This document shows, piece after piece, positions 23,712 to 30,613 of a DNA stretch of 39,014 nucleotides; position 1 is the stretch's first letter; every line of letters starts with the position of its first letter. A program made the position numbers and the translations under genes. Source of the DNA: Natrialba hulunbeirensis JCM 10989 (lineage in GTDB: Archaea > Halobacteriota > Halobacteria > Halobacteriales > Natrialbaceae); NCBI RefSeq assembly GCF_000337575.1, contig NZ_AOIM01000009.1, forward strand, positions 1 to 39,014. The letters run 5' to 3'. Below the pieces are notes generated by a model that searched no databases, was not told where the DNA came from, and worked only from the letters and a program-made list of their open reading frames with translations.

Positions 23712-24694
23712 CCCGCATCCAGCAGGTTCATTGGGAACTCGACATGGACTACCTCGGGCATCCGTACTACGTCTCGGGGAACGCGATTTACCACGCGTTC
23801 GGGATGCAGCTGGAGCACGATGTCCACCAGCACATCACCGCCAGCCACGGGATGTTCGTGCCGGGGCAGTTCGGGACGTTCCCCGAGGAACACTCGCAGA
23901 GCGGGATTCGCCCGTACATGGGGTCGTCGCTCCCCGACGTGGAGAGATACGACGACCTGTTCCTCTTCCGGCACCCCGACCATCCGTGGCTGCTCGATAC
24001 CCGACCCCGCGACGGGCTGAACGCCCACGACATCCGATTCCAGAGCGGGATGCCCGCGCTGGCTCACGAGACGATCATGGGCCGGCCCGACGACGCTCGG
24101 AAACAGCAGCAGACCACGCGTTGGTACGTGAACGCCTACTTGCACGCCGATGACCCGGACGTTCTGCCCCTCGGCGAGGACAGCGTGGCGGCCTCGCCGC
24201 CACGGAATAGGTGGTCGGTTAATGCCGACCACCCGCTTGACGGCCTCCAGTTCGGAGGCAAACGGAACTACGGCTACGGGACGACCATGCTGAAAGACAC
24301 GCAGGTCGTTGACCTGGAGGCACTGGACTACTCGCGTCTCGAAGACGGCGAGGCGTTCATCCTCGAACTCGTGACGCCGTTCGTCCTCCGGTCGGAGTAC
24401 CCGAAGGCGAACAACGTGGACGTGCCGTGGTGGTGGAGCGTAGACGACGAAGCGCAGCTGCGCTACCGCCTGGAGAAGGTCATCGAGGGCGGCGACGTAT
24501 ACGAGTTGGAGACCGTCGATCACGGCGTGGTCGTCGGCTACGATGGCGACCGTCCGGTGGAGACCGCGATGTCCGGACTCACCCGCGTCGGGAACCACTC
24601 GAAGTACGGCTTCGGAGAGCTTCGAGTGAAGCCCGTCACTCCAGATGAAACGAACGTCAATAAACAGATAGAAAAGCCGAAGTCGGAGCACTGA
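23708..24694 (+). CDS. RAMP-like protein (candidate HRAMP Cas5/Cas7 homologue)
   Basis: 328 residues from a GTG coupled to the previous stop. Features in order: GHPYYVSGNAIYHAFG (17-32), ITASHGMFVPGQFG and HSQSG (43-66), YDDLFLFRHPDHPWLLDTRPRD (81-102), the glycine-rich loop FGGKRNYGYG (182-191), DTQVVDLEALDYS, LVTPFVLRSEYP (221-232), a WWW triplet (241-243) and a second glycine loop KYGFGELRV (299-307). Two G-x-G-type loops with ferredoxin-like strand patterns are the mark of RAMP proteins such as Cas5 and Cas7. From memory this family belongs to the haloarchaeal HRAMP locus, predicted to be a derived class 1 CRISPR-Cas effector without an array. Residues 160-176 are encoded by two perfect hairpins. 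No Cas nuclease is next to it. Confidence 0.7.
   Translation: MTRIQQVHWELDMDYLGHPYYVSGNAIYHAFGMQLEHDVHQHITASHGMFVPGQFGTFPEEHSQSGIRPYMGSSLPDVERYDDLFLFRHPDHPWLLDTRPRDGLNAHDIRFQSGMPALAHETIMGRPDDARKQQQTTRWYVNAYLHADDPDVLPLGEDSVAASPPRNRWSVNADHPLDGLQFGGKRNYGYGTTMLKDTQVVDLEALDYSRLEDGEAFILELVTPFVLRSEYPKANNVDVPWWWSVDDEAQLRYRLEKVIEGGDVYELETVDHGVVVGYDGDRPVETAMSGLTRVGNHSKYGFGELRVKPVTPDETNVNKQIEKPKSEH
24185..24233 (+). repeat. Two adjacent perfect hairpins inside the RAMP-like gene
   Basis: The first is GTGGCGGC, loop CTC, GCCGCCAC (24185-24203). The second, six bases later, is GGTGGTCGG, loop TTAATG, CCGACCACC (24210-24233). Both stems are perfect. They encode a Ser/Pro/Arg-rich stretch just before the glycine-rich loop and keep the reading frame. 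Confidence 0.85.
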
Positions 24695-24867
24695 CAAACG
24701 AACAATGATCGGCAAGGATTCCGCAGTGTCCAGGTCGGTCAGACTGAATAAAGTAGATCACATTGCCAACAACTGTTACCGGAAATAGACCGCATCTACC
24801 GATTCCAGTACGATCCGCTGCGAATACTTGGACTACGCTTATCCGGCGCAATCCACTCATACGAACG

Positions 24868-25131
24868 ATGGCAACCGCTCCTGAATCGCAGTCCTCTATC
24901 ACCACGGATGAGCTATGCCGTCGAATTGTCGAGGCGGTCGCAGCACACGAACAGTGCGGTGTAACCGAGCTCCCGCCGCTGTACGATGCCGTTGAACCGG
25001 ACGCTGTCTGTAATCTCTTTGCAGCGACTGCAACACACAATCGGTCGACTGGCCAGGTGACGTTCACCTACTGCGAGCATCGTGTTACCGTCGATGCAAC
25101 CGGTTCAGTTTCGGTCGAGGCGACGGGCTGA
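24868..25131 (+). CDS. HalOD1 output-domain protein
   Basis: 87 residues, consisting almost only of the HalOD1 domain, a small haloarchaeal module found alone or at the end of two-component response regulators. Diagnostic parts are LCRRIVEAVAAHEQCGVTELPPLYDAVEPDAVCNLFA and the C-terminal strands GQVTFTYCEHRVTVDATGSVSV. The function is presumed to be signalling output but is not established. The ATG at 24868 is about 28 bases after a TATA-like CGCTTATCC (24836-24844). An in-frame ATG further upstream (24763) adds residues with no conservation or coding bias. The 173 bases between it and the RAMP-like gene contain nothing else recognisable. Confidence 0.75.
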   Translation: MATAPESQSSITTDELCRRIVEAVAAHEQCGVTELPPLYDAVEPDAVCNLFAATATHNRSTGQVTFTYCEHRVTVDATGSVSVEATG

Positions 25132-25149
25132 GGTCGCGTCTCCGCCGCT

Positions 25150-25308
25150 TCACTCCGAGATGTCGCCCTCGGTTCGTGCCGTCGTTTCCGAAACCACAAA
25201 CCGTGCGAGCTTTCGCTTCGTGTGGGATTCGACGAGATGGTCCTCGAGTCGCATCTCCTGTGGCGGCTCCCGACAGAGAGGACATTCGATGGGTGCTCTA
25301 GACGCCAT
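25150..25308 (-). CDS. Small C2H2-like zinc-finger protein
   Basis: 52 residues (MASRAPIECPLCREPPQEMR through ARTEGDISE). The pattern C-x2-C-x12-H-x4-H (CPLC ... LEDHLVESH) is a single zinc finger of the kind common in tiny haloarchaeal proteins. The same frame extends upstream without a stop, but that part is a shadow of the neighbouring plus-strand gene. The start at 25308 is backed by a TATA-like minus-strand CTCTTTTCG (25330-25338) about 26 bases upstream. It is divergent from the Nmad3-like gene and tail-to-tail with HalOD1. Confidence 0.65.
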   Translation of the reverse strand: MASRAPIECPLCREPPQEMRLEDHLVESHTKRKLARFVVSETTARTEGDISE

Positions 25309-25407
25309 ATGCGTTGCACGCGAGTGAGCACGAAAAGAGTTGGCCGGCCACCGGATACCCGGACCGAGTGGTTTAACCTGCCGCCCTCGAACCACTCGAA
25401 CGAATCG

Positions 25408-26235
25408 ATGACTGTCGTCCTCGCCGGTGTCGGTGCCGATAGCACGAACCTCGGAACGCTCGGGCCGCTGTACGACGACGGCCGTTTCGAGTATATTCCG
25501 ATCCCAGAGAAAACGAGCGAGACTACGGAATCCGAAACACTCGGTTCCTGGTCTCTCCAGCACGACGACCGCAGTGCTGCGGACCTCACAACCCGAATCG
25601 AACCCCAGCCGGTCCGTGGCGGCGTCGAAACCGTCTCCGGTGATGCACTCGAGAACTGGCCGTTTCACTACGATCCGAACTTCGGAGCGCTGACGTATGG
25701 CGAACACCGAACCAGTGGGTACCTGTCGCGACTCAGTGCACTCGAGTCCGGTGACGTCGTCGGCTTCTACGCTGGGCTTCGTCGACCGGACGGTGATCGT
25801 GCCCATCGCTATCTGATCGGCTACTTCACAGTCGACCGGGTTGATGTGGTAACTCCAGACACGCCCGCTGGCGAACGGGCAGACATTCTCGCGGCGCATG
25901 CAGAGAACGCACACGCAAAGCGAGCGCGGGGGGATGAGCTCTATCTGGCAGACAAGGAAGTTGTCTTTATCGACGGCCGCGAACCGGGTGGGCTGTTCGA
26001 CCGACACCCGATTCGACTCAGTGAGTACGAAGTGAAACCGGGGAACGAGCGGGCACAGTACTACCTTCGCGACGAGATCGCAGCGGAGTGGGCCGTTACG
26101 GAGGGTGGCAAGAACATGATGTACAAACCGGCCTACTGCTGTGACTGCACGCGCGAGGAGTTCAGACGGCTGGTTGGGCCGCTCGAGAACCGATCTGAAA
26201 CCGATGCCGCAGTTGGGCGCTCACCGGCTCCCTAA
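25408..26235 (+). CDS. Nmad3-like putative nucleotide modification protein
   Basis: 275 residues. The opening TVVLAGVGADSTNLGTLGPLYDDGRFEYIPIPEK matches the beginning of the Nmad3 (nucleotide modification associated domain 3) family, in which D-S/T-x-N and Y-I/L-P-I-P are characteristic. Next come NWPFHYDPNFGALTYGEH, GDVVGFYAGLRR, HRYLIGYFTVDRV and a C-terminal region with YKPAYCCDCTREEF. Nmad proteins were defined bioinformatically as associated with base modification in phages and mobile elements. No enzymatic activity is implied for this one, and it stands alone rather than beside a methylase. The start is the ATG at 25408, with a TATA-like GTTTAAC at 25370-25376. Confidence 0.6.
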   Translation: MTVVLAGVGADSTNLGTLGPLYDDGRFEYIPIPEKTSETTESETLGSWSLQHDDRSAADLTTRIEPQPVRGGVETVSGDALENWPFHYDPNFGALTYGEHRTSGYLSRLSALESGDVVGFYAGLRRPDGDRAHRYLIGYFTVDRVDVVTPDTPAGERADILAAHAENAHAKRARGDELYLADKEVVFIDGREPGGLFDRHPIRLSEYEVKPGNERAQYYLRDEIAAEWAVTEGGKNMMYKPAYCCDCTREEFRRLVGPLENRSETDAAVGRSPAP

Positions 26236-26331
26236 CACGGTGTTTGCGTTTCCCTGCTGTGCTTCCTGACTCCATACGCCCGATGAGAGAATCGGTCAGT
26301 TTCTTGTAGCGATCCCCCGAAGACCACGCAA

Positions 26332-26898
26332 GTGACCGACGACACCGCCGACAGTTCGGGACCGTCCCGCCACGACCGCATTCGCCGTCACCCGACGCCG
26401 GGCGCACGAAACTCCCTCGCCCACTGGACGTCGGCGAAACATCCGCTTCGCGTCGCGATCAACTACATTTTCGTCTGGCTGGCTCGCATCTCGCCAAGCC
26501 TCCGCCTCCGTCGTTGGTGTCTGCGTCGGATCGGTGTCACCGTCGGTACCGGCGTTTCCTGGGGGCTTGAGGCGACGCCGGACACGTTCTGGCCGGAGCT
26601 GATCACACTCGAGGACCACGCAATCGTCGGCTACGATGCGACGTTGCTCTGCCACGAGTTCTTGCAGGACGAGTACCGGACGGGCGGGGTCGTCGTCGGC
26701 GAGCGGGCGATGATCGGGGCGGGTGCGATCGTTCTGCCCGGTGTCGAAATCGGTGCGGATGCGAGCGTGGCGGCGAACTCGCTGGTGACCCAGGATGTCC
26801 CCCCGGGGACCACCGTCGCGGGTGTACCCGCACGGCCGATGGGCGGGCACTCGAGTGACCAGCCGGACGGGGACGACGAGGCTGTGGGATCGGAGTGA
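26332..26898 (+). CDS. Hexapeptide-repeat acyltransferase
   Basis: 188 residues from a GTG. The N-terminal 75 residues are basic and hydrophobic (HPLRVAINYIFVWLARISPSLRLRRWCLRRIGVTVGTGV). The left-handed beta-helix begins around VTVGTGVSWG and continues through ITLEDHAIVGYDATLLCHEF, then GGVVVGERAMIGAGAIVLPGVEIGADASVAANSLVTQDVPPGTTVAGVPARPMG, the standard end of the maltose/serine O-acetyltransferase-like family. The acyl acceptor cannot be read from the sequence. The acidic tail is halophile-typical. It is a single gene with a TATA-like CTTGTAGC about 25 bases before the GTG. Confidence 0.88.
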   Translation: MTDDTADSSGPSRHDRIRRHPTPGARNSLAHWTSAKHPLRVAINYIFVWLARISPSLRLRRWCLRRIGVTVGTGVSWGLEATPDTFWPELITLEDHAIVGYDATLLCHEFLQDEYRTGGVVVGERAMIGAGAIVLPGVEIGADASVAANSLVTQDVPPGTTVAGVPARPMGGHSSDQPDGDDEAVGSE

Positions 26899-26980
26899 GA
26901 CGGTTTCTGATGGTGGTTTGGTGTGGGTTGTCGGGTGGCGTTTTGGTGCGCTGTCGTCGGTGTAGCACACCGAGGTAGCA

Positions 26981-27040
26981 TGTCGATGTACTGTGCCGGA
27001 TACCGATGTGCCGTGCTGGATACCGATGGACCGTGCTGGA
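26981..27040 (+). repeat. Three imperfect 20-bp tandem repeats
   Basis: Copies at 27001-27020 (TACCGATGTGCCGTGCTGGA) and 27021-27040 differ at two positions. A more degenerate copy at 26981-27000 matches about 15 of 20. The block is in the 296-base gap between the acyltransferase and the convergent NDH-2 gene, which has no other feature. Confidence 0.75.
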
Positions 27041-27194
27041 GGCCGTAGACGAAACTGGAACGGACTCGCTGACAGAGATCTCACTCTTTGGCAGTGAGTC
27101 AGACGAAAAAGCGGTGTCGAGTCCGTACTCGGTTCCGGTCCGGGATCTGTCTGATTTGGACCGTGGTGTCCGCTCTATCCGTGTTCCTGCGCGT

Positions 27195-28364
27195 CTACAG
27201 CGACGACCAGGACTTGCGGGCCTCGTTCCAGGAGGTGACGCTGGCGATCCACTTGGCGGCGATCATCTTCTTCAGGTTCTTTGCGGGAATACCGCCGAAG
27301 GTGTCGACGGGCAGCGAGACGCCGAAAGCCGGCTTGACCTCGTGGGCCACTGCCTTGTCGCCGACGGAGACGACGGTCCCCTTGTCGTCGTACTCCCAGG
27401 TCTTGAGTGGGCGGTTCTCGATGGCGCGGGCGATGTTTTCGCCGACGACTTCAGCAGCCTGCCAGGCAGCCTGTGCCGTTGGCGGTGCCGGACGGTCGCC
27501 CTGGTCGATCAGTGCCGAGTCGCCGATAGCGAACACGTTCTCCTCGGTTGTCTGGAAGTTCGCCTCGACGTTGACACGGTTGTGTTCCTTCTCGAGTTCG
27601 GCGTCGTCGAGCGCGTCGCGGCCGGTGATGCCACCGGTCCAGATGAGCACGTCGTGCTCGAGTGGTTCGCCCTCGTCGAACTCGATGACGTCGTCTTTGG
27701 CCTCCGTGATCGGGTCGTCCGTGTGGATGCGGACGCCGGCGTCCTCAAGGAGGTCGCGCAGGGCCTGCTGGATTTCAGGGTCGTTACCGGGGAAGATTTC
27801 GTCGAGTGCTTCGACGAGGTGGATCTCGATCGGGGCGCGGTGATTGTCGCGGAATTCGGCGATTTCACCGGCGGTCTGGATACCGGAGAGACCGGCGCCG
27901 CCGACGACGACCTGCGCGGGCTCGCCGCGGGTCGCGTCCTGGCTGGCCTGGGTGATCTCGTCGTGGATTTCCATGGCGTCGTCGAGACTCTTCAGGGTGA
28001 GCGAGTGCTCTTCGAGGCCGGGAATGCCGTAGTAGGCGGTCTGACTACCCAGTGCGACGAGCACGTAGTCGTAGTCGACATCGTCGCCCTCGGCGAGTTC
28101 GACGACCTGTTCGTCGACGTCGAGACCGACGACATCGTCCTGGATGAAGCGGGTTGACGGATCGGCGATCTGATCGACTGGGAACGTGATGTCCGAGCGG
28201 ACGTCCGGGTCGCGGACGACGCGGTGGGCCTCGTGGAGAACGAGATGGTAGTCTACGTCAGCGATCCAGGTTAGTCGCGCGCTGCCACCGAGTTCCGACT
28301 GCAGCTTTGAGATCGCACCGGTACCGGCGTATCCAGCACCGAGCACGACGACGTTATCAGTCAT
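27195..28364 (-). CDS. FAD-dependent NADH dehydrogenase, NDH-2-like
   Basis: 389 residues. The FAD-binding fold starts at VVVLGAGYAGTGA (GxGxxG, residues 9-14), the NAD(P)H-binding fold at VVVGGAGLSGIQTAGEIAE, and the second FAD contact is NVFAIGDSAL. ALGSQTAYYGIPGLEEH is also typical. This is the type II NADH:quinone oxidoreductase group, which passes electrons from NADH to the membrane quinone pool without pumping protons. The C-terminal membrane-binding part is short (GGIPAKNLKKMIAAKWIASVTSWNEARKSWSSL). A sulfide:quinone oxidoreductase identity is less likely because the redox cysteines of that family were not seen. It has a single TATA box, so is probably monocistronic. Confidence 0.88.
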   Translation of the reverse strand: MTDNVVVLGAGYAGTGAISKLQSELGGSARLTWIADVDYHLVLHEAHRVVRDPDVRSDITFPVDQIADPSTRFIQDDVVGLDVDEQVVELAEGDDVDYDYVLVALGSQTAYYGIPGLEEHSLTLKSLDDAMEIHDEITQASQDATRGEPAQVVVGGAGLSGIQTAGEIAEFRDNHRAPIEIHLVEALDEIFPGNDPEIQQALRDLLEDAGVRIHTDDPITEAKDDVIEFDEGEPLEHDVLIWTGGITGRDALDDAELEKEHNRVNVEANFQTTEENVFAIGDSALIDQGDRPAPPTAQAAWQAAEVVGENIARAIENRPLKTWEYDDKGTVVSVGDKAVAHEVKPAFGVSLPVDTFGGIPAKNLKKMIAAKWIASVTSWNEARKSWSSL

Positions 28365-28385
28365 ACGTCACACTCTGAAACACTA

Positions 28386-28395
28386 CGATACAAAG
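28386..28395 (-). promoter_or_regulatory. TATA box for the NDH-2 gene
   Basis: Minus strand CTTTGTATCG, centred 26 bases before the start at 28364. Confidence 0.55.
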
Positions 28396-28432
28396 GTGTT
28401 GGAACTCGTGTCTGTATGTTCTGTGATGACAC

Positions 28433-28447
28433 ACCACCAGTGGTGGT
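28433..28447. repeat. Inverted repeat between NDH-2 and the DtxR-type gene
   Basis: ACCACC, AGT, GGTGGT: a perfect six-base palindrome around a three-base centre in the divergent intergenic region. It could be a regulator site, with no further evidence. Confidence 0.5.
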
Positions 28448-28514
28448 CGTTACTGCCACACTGGACGTCCCCCACACTACCCTCGGACCCACCGTCGTCG
28501 CGTCGACAGGTTTA

Positions 28515-28535
28515 GGGTTAGATGGGTCTAAACCC
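28515..28535 (+). promoter_or_regulatory. Operator in front of the DtxR/MntR-type gene (autoregulation)
   Basis: The core TTAGA-TGGG-TCTAA (28518-28531) is an inverted repeat, extended to GGG...CCC with one mismatch. It lies directly after a TATA-like GTTTAGGGTT (28510-28519) and 15 bases before the gene. The same core occurs before the ZIP gene, which supports a real operator. Confidence 0.65.
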
Positions 28536-28545
28536 GAATAGGATG

Positions 28546-29223
28546 ATGCTGAGCGACGTGATGGAAGACTACCTCAAGGCGATCTATCAGCTCCAGCGCG
28601 ACCACGACGAACGGATCAAAACGTCCGAAATCGCAGAGGCACTGGATGTCACGTCGCCGACCGTCACCAGCATGCTCGAGAAGCTAGAAGACCGCGGGCT
28701 CGTCGACCGCGAAAAGTACCGCGGGGTCACGCTCACCGACGAAGGTGAGACGGTCGCACTCGAGGTCGTTCGCCACCATCGACTGCTCGAGGCGTACCTC
28801 ACCGAGCACCTCGATTACGACTGGTCCGAAGTCCACGCCGAGGCAGACCGCCTCGAACACCACATCAGCGAGGACTTCGAACAGCGCGTTGCGGACGCCC
28901 TGGGCGAACCGACAGTCGACCCACACGGGTCGCCGATCCCGAGTGCGGACCTCGAACCACCGGAGCGACCCGACGGCAAATCCGTCACCGAGTTCTCGGA
29001 AGGGGACGTCGTCGTCGTCGAGGAGGTCGCCGACCGTGATCCGGAGGTCCTCTCCTACCTCGCAAACCACGGCGTCGAACCCGGTGTCGAACTCGAGATA
29101 CTCGAGGTTGCACCCTTCGGCATGGTGACCGCGCGCTCGAGTGCAGGCGAGGAGGATGTGTCGCTTCCAGAGGGCGTTGCCCACCACGTTCGAGTTAGCC
29201 CACCCACCGAAGTCGAGTCGTAA
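28546..29223 (+). CDS. Metal-dependent regulator, DtxR/MntR family
   Basis: 225 residues from ATG at 28546 (ATG at 28543 is equally possible). An upstream in-frame ATG at 28522 lies inside the operator and is rejected. The winged helix (about 3-65: DVMEDYLKAIYQL ... IKTSEIAEALDVTSPTVTSMLEKLEDRGLVDREKYRGVTLTDEG) is followed by the dimerisation and metal-binding domain (VRHHRLLEAYLTEHLDYDWSEVHAEADRLEHHI) and a C-terminal SH3-like FeoA domain (about 155-225). At the selectivity position of the first helix this protein has Asp (MEDYL), as in manganese-sensing MntR, whereas iron-sensing DtxR has Met. The neighbouring E11 position of MntR is Lys here. A manganese or mixed response is plausible. It probably represses itself and the ZIP gene downstream. 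Confidence 0.92.
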   Translation: MLSDVMEDYLKAIYQLQRDHDERIKTSEIAEALDVTSPTVTSMLEKLEDRGLVDREKYRGVTLTDEGETVALEVVRHHRLLEAYLTEHLDYDWSEVHAEADRLEHHISEDFEQRVADALGEPTVDPHGSPIPSADLEPPERPDGKSVTEFSEGDVVVVEEVADRDPEVLSYLANHGVEPGVELEILEVAPFGMVTARSSAGEEDVSLPEGVAHHVRVSPPTEVES

Positions 29224-29333
29224 TTCCTTAACGCGGTCCGTGCCGTCCCGATCAGCAGGGCTTTGCTCTCTCGCCTGTTCCATCACTGTCTTGCCTGATC
29301 GTCCTCGCACTCGAGTTGGTCTATTTCTGCGGA

Positions 29334-29348
29334 TTAGATCGTATCTAA
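29334..29348 (+). promoter_or_regulatory. Possible distal operator upstream of the ZIP gene
   Basis: TTAGAT, CGT, ATCTAA. Same half-site as the proximal operator, but the half-sites are separated by five bases not four. Its centre is about 42 bases upstream of the proximal site centre, close to four helical turns. Confidence 0.4.
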
Positions 29349-29367
29349 CGGTAGATTCCGTGGGTAA

Positions 29368-29392
29368 ACTATAAGTTTAGAGCCGTCTAAAC
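29368..29392 (+). promoter_or_regulatory. TATA box and overlapping DtxR-type operator of the ZIP gene
   Basis: ACTATAAGT (29368-29376) overlaps the perfect palindrome GTTTAGA-GCCG-TCTAAAC (29375-29392). A regulator bound here would block TBP/TFB. The TATA position predicts transcription from about 29397-29401. Confidence 0.7.
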
Positions 29393-29400
29393 ATCTGCCA

Positions 29401-29445
29401 ATGAGATGCCAATCGATGCTGTGGGGGCGGATCGCTCGTGAGTGA
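29401..29445 (+). CDS. Candidate 14-residue leader peptide before the ZIP gene
   Basis: An ATG sits at the predicted transcript 5' end and opens a frame of 14 codons (MRCQSMLWGRIARE) ending in TGA at 29443-29445, eight bases inside the ZIP gene, whose GTG is at 29438. As a leaderless ATG it would be translated first and could couple to, or restrain, ZIP translation. Only position and length support it. Confidence 0.3.
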   Translation: MRCQSMLWGRIARE

Positions 29446-30403
29446 CTATATTTACGATCGCGTCCCACGGTGGGTCCTCGCTATCGGTCCCGTTGCAATC
29501 CTCATCGCGGTTTTCGGAGTACTGTATCTGACATCGCCGTTCGGTGACCTCTCTGGGGTCGAGGAAGCAAGCACACTCGAGATTCTCTGGATGCTGACGA
29601 TCATCGGTGCGATCGCGGGAATTATTCCGGTCGCCATCGGAATGCTCTGGTTCCCGTTCATCCGTGATCTCGATCCACGATATCTGCACGCCTTCCTGGC
29701 GCTCGCTGGCGGTGTGCTCGCGTTCATCGCCGTCGAGATGACGGAGGATCTGATCTTCGACTACAGCACCGAAGTCACTGATACAACGGTAGCTGGTCTC
29801 TCTGTCGGCGGGTCGACGCTTGCTGCAGTGACTGCAGTCGTCGGCGTCGGCGGGACGTTCGCCGTCATGTACGCTGCGAGCGAGTGGCGTCAGCGCAAGG
29901 CAACCGAAAGCGAAAAGAGCGGCCTCGAAATCGCCTATCTCGTTGCGCTCGCACTCGGACTCCACAGCATCGGCGAAGGGCTGGGCATTGGCGTTGCTTA
30001 CATTCAGGGTGATGCGACGCTACTCATGTTGCTCGTGCTGGCGTTCGTCATGCACAACGTGATGGAGGGGCCAACCGTCGTCGCTGCGGTCGCCCGAGAC
30101 AGAGCGACGCCGCCGCTGCGACACTTCGCTGCAATGGGCGTCATCGCGGGCGGGCCGGTCATCATCGGCGGCTGGCTCGGCAGCTTCGCGCAGTCGAATA
30201 TCCTCGCCGTCCTCTGTTTCGCGATCGCGATCGGCGCGATCCTCCAGGTGCTCATCGAGGTCGCAGACCTCATCCGATTCGACGCCGAGGACGTGTTCAC
30301 CCGAACTAATACGGCGACGTTCTGTCTCGGTTTCGCCCTCATGTTCCTGCTCGAGGACGTTCTCGTCGACGCACTCCTCGAGGGCTGGCTGATCCCGGTC
30401 TGA
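29438..30403 (+). CDS. ZIP family divalent metal transporter
   Basis: 321 residues with about eight membrane segments. The metal-binding helices carry GLHSIGEGLGIG (TM4 equivalent) and FVMHNVMEGPTVVA (TM5 equivalent), the H-x3-E-G and H-N-x2-E-G signatures of ZIP transporters, which move Zn, Mn or Fe into the cytoplasm. The GTG at 29438 is the only possible start, because a stop codon lies in frame at 29402. It follows the DtxR-type gene by 214 bases with its own TATA box and operator, so it is a separate but co-regulated unit. Mn or Fe is the likely substrate given the regulator. Confidence 0.92.
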   Translation: MSDYIYDRVPRWVLAIGPVAILIAVFGVLYLTSPFGDLSGVEEASTLEILWMLTIIGAIAGIIPVAIGMLWFPFIRDLDPRYLHAFLALAGGVLAFIAVEMTEDLIFDYSTEVTDTTVAGLSVGGSTLAAVTAVVGVGGTFAVMYAASEWRQRKATESEKSGLEIAYLVALALGLHSIGEGLGIGVAYIQGDATLLMLLVLAFVMHNVMEGPTVVAAVARDRATPPLRHFAAMGVIAGGPVIIGGWLGSFAQSNILAVLCFAIAIGAILQVLIEVADLIRFDAEDVFTRTNTATFCLGFALMFLLEDVLVDALLEGWLIPV

Positions 30404-30613
30404 GTCGGTTTCGTTTCTCCTGTCTTTCGCGTAGCACCTCCCGTTTTCCGCAGTGGGCATGGGGTGTCCTACCCGACCTCGTACCGACTGTAGTCGCTAC
30501 TGACAGTGGTCCATCGCGACGCCACGCCGTTGTCGCTCGGTCCCACGTCAAAACCCTGCCACTGCCCGACCGTACCCGTCGGGTTTAAGGAATCCAATTA
30601 CGAATAATTCACC

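Noticed and set aside
22308..24694. CRISPR array near the RAMP-like gene
   Set aside because: I looked for regularly spaced direct repeats of 25-40 bases around the RAMP-like genes and saw none. The only repeats are the hairpins inside the gene.
22285..26300. Integration direct repeat of the tRNA-Pro 3' end
   Set aside because: Short matches such as GGTCCCACTCGA-like strings occur elsewhere by chance in coding sequence. None lies at a sensible island boundary.
27006..28157. 383-residue open frame antisense to the NDH-2 gene
   Set aside because: The NDH-2 frame has both nucleotide-binding motifs and proper codon bias, and the antisense frame does not.
28522..28545. Upstream in-frame ATG for the DtxR-type gene
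   Set aside because: It lies inside the palindromic operator and upstream of the likely transcription start. The family N-terminus begins at M-L-S-D-V-M-E-D-Y.
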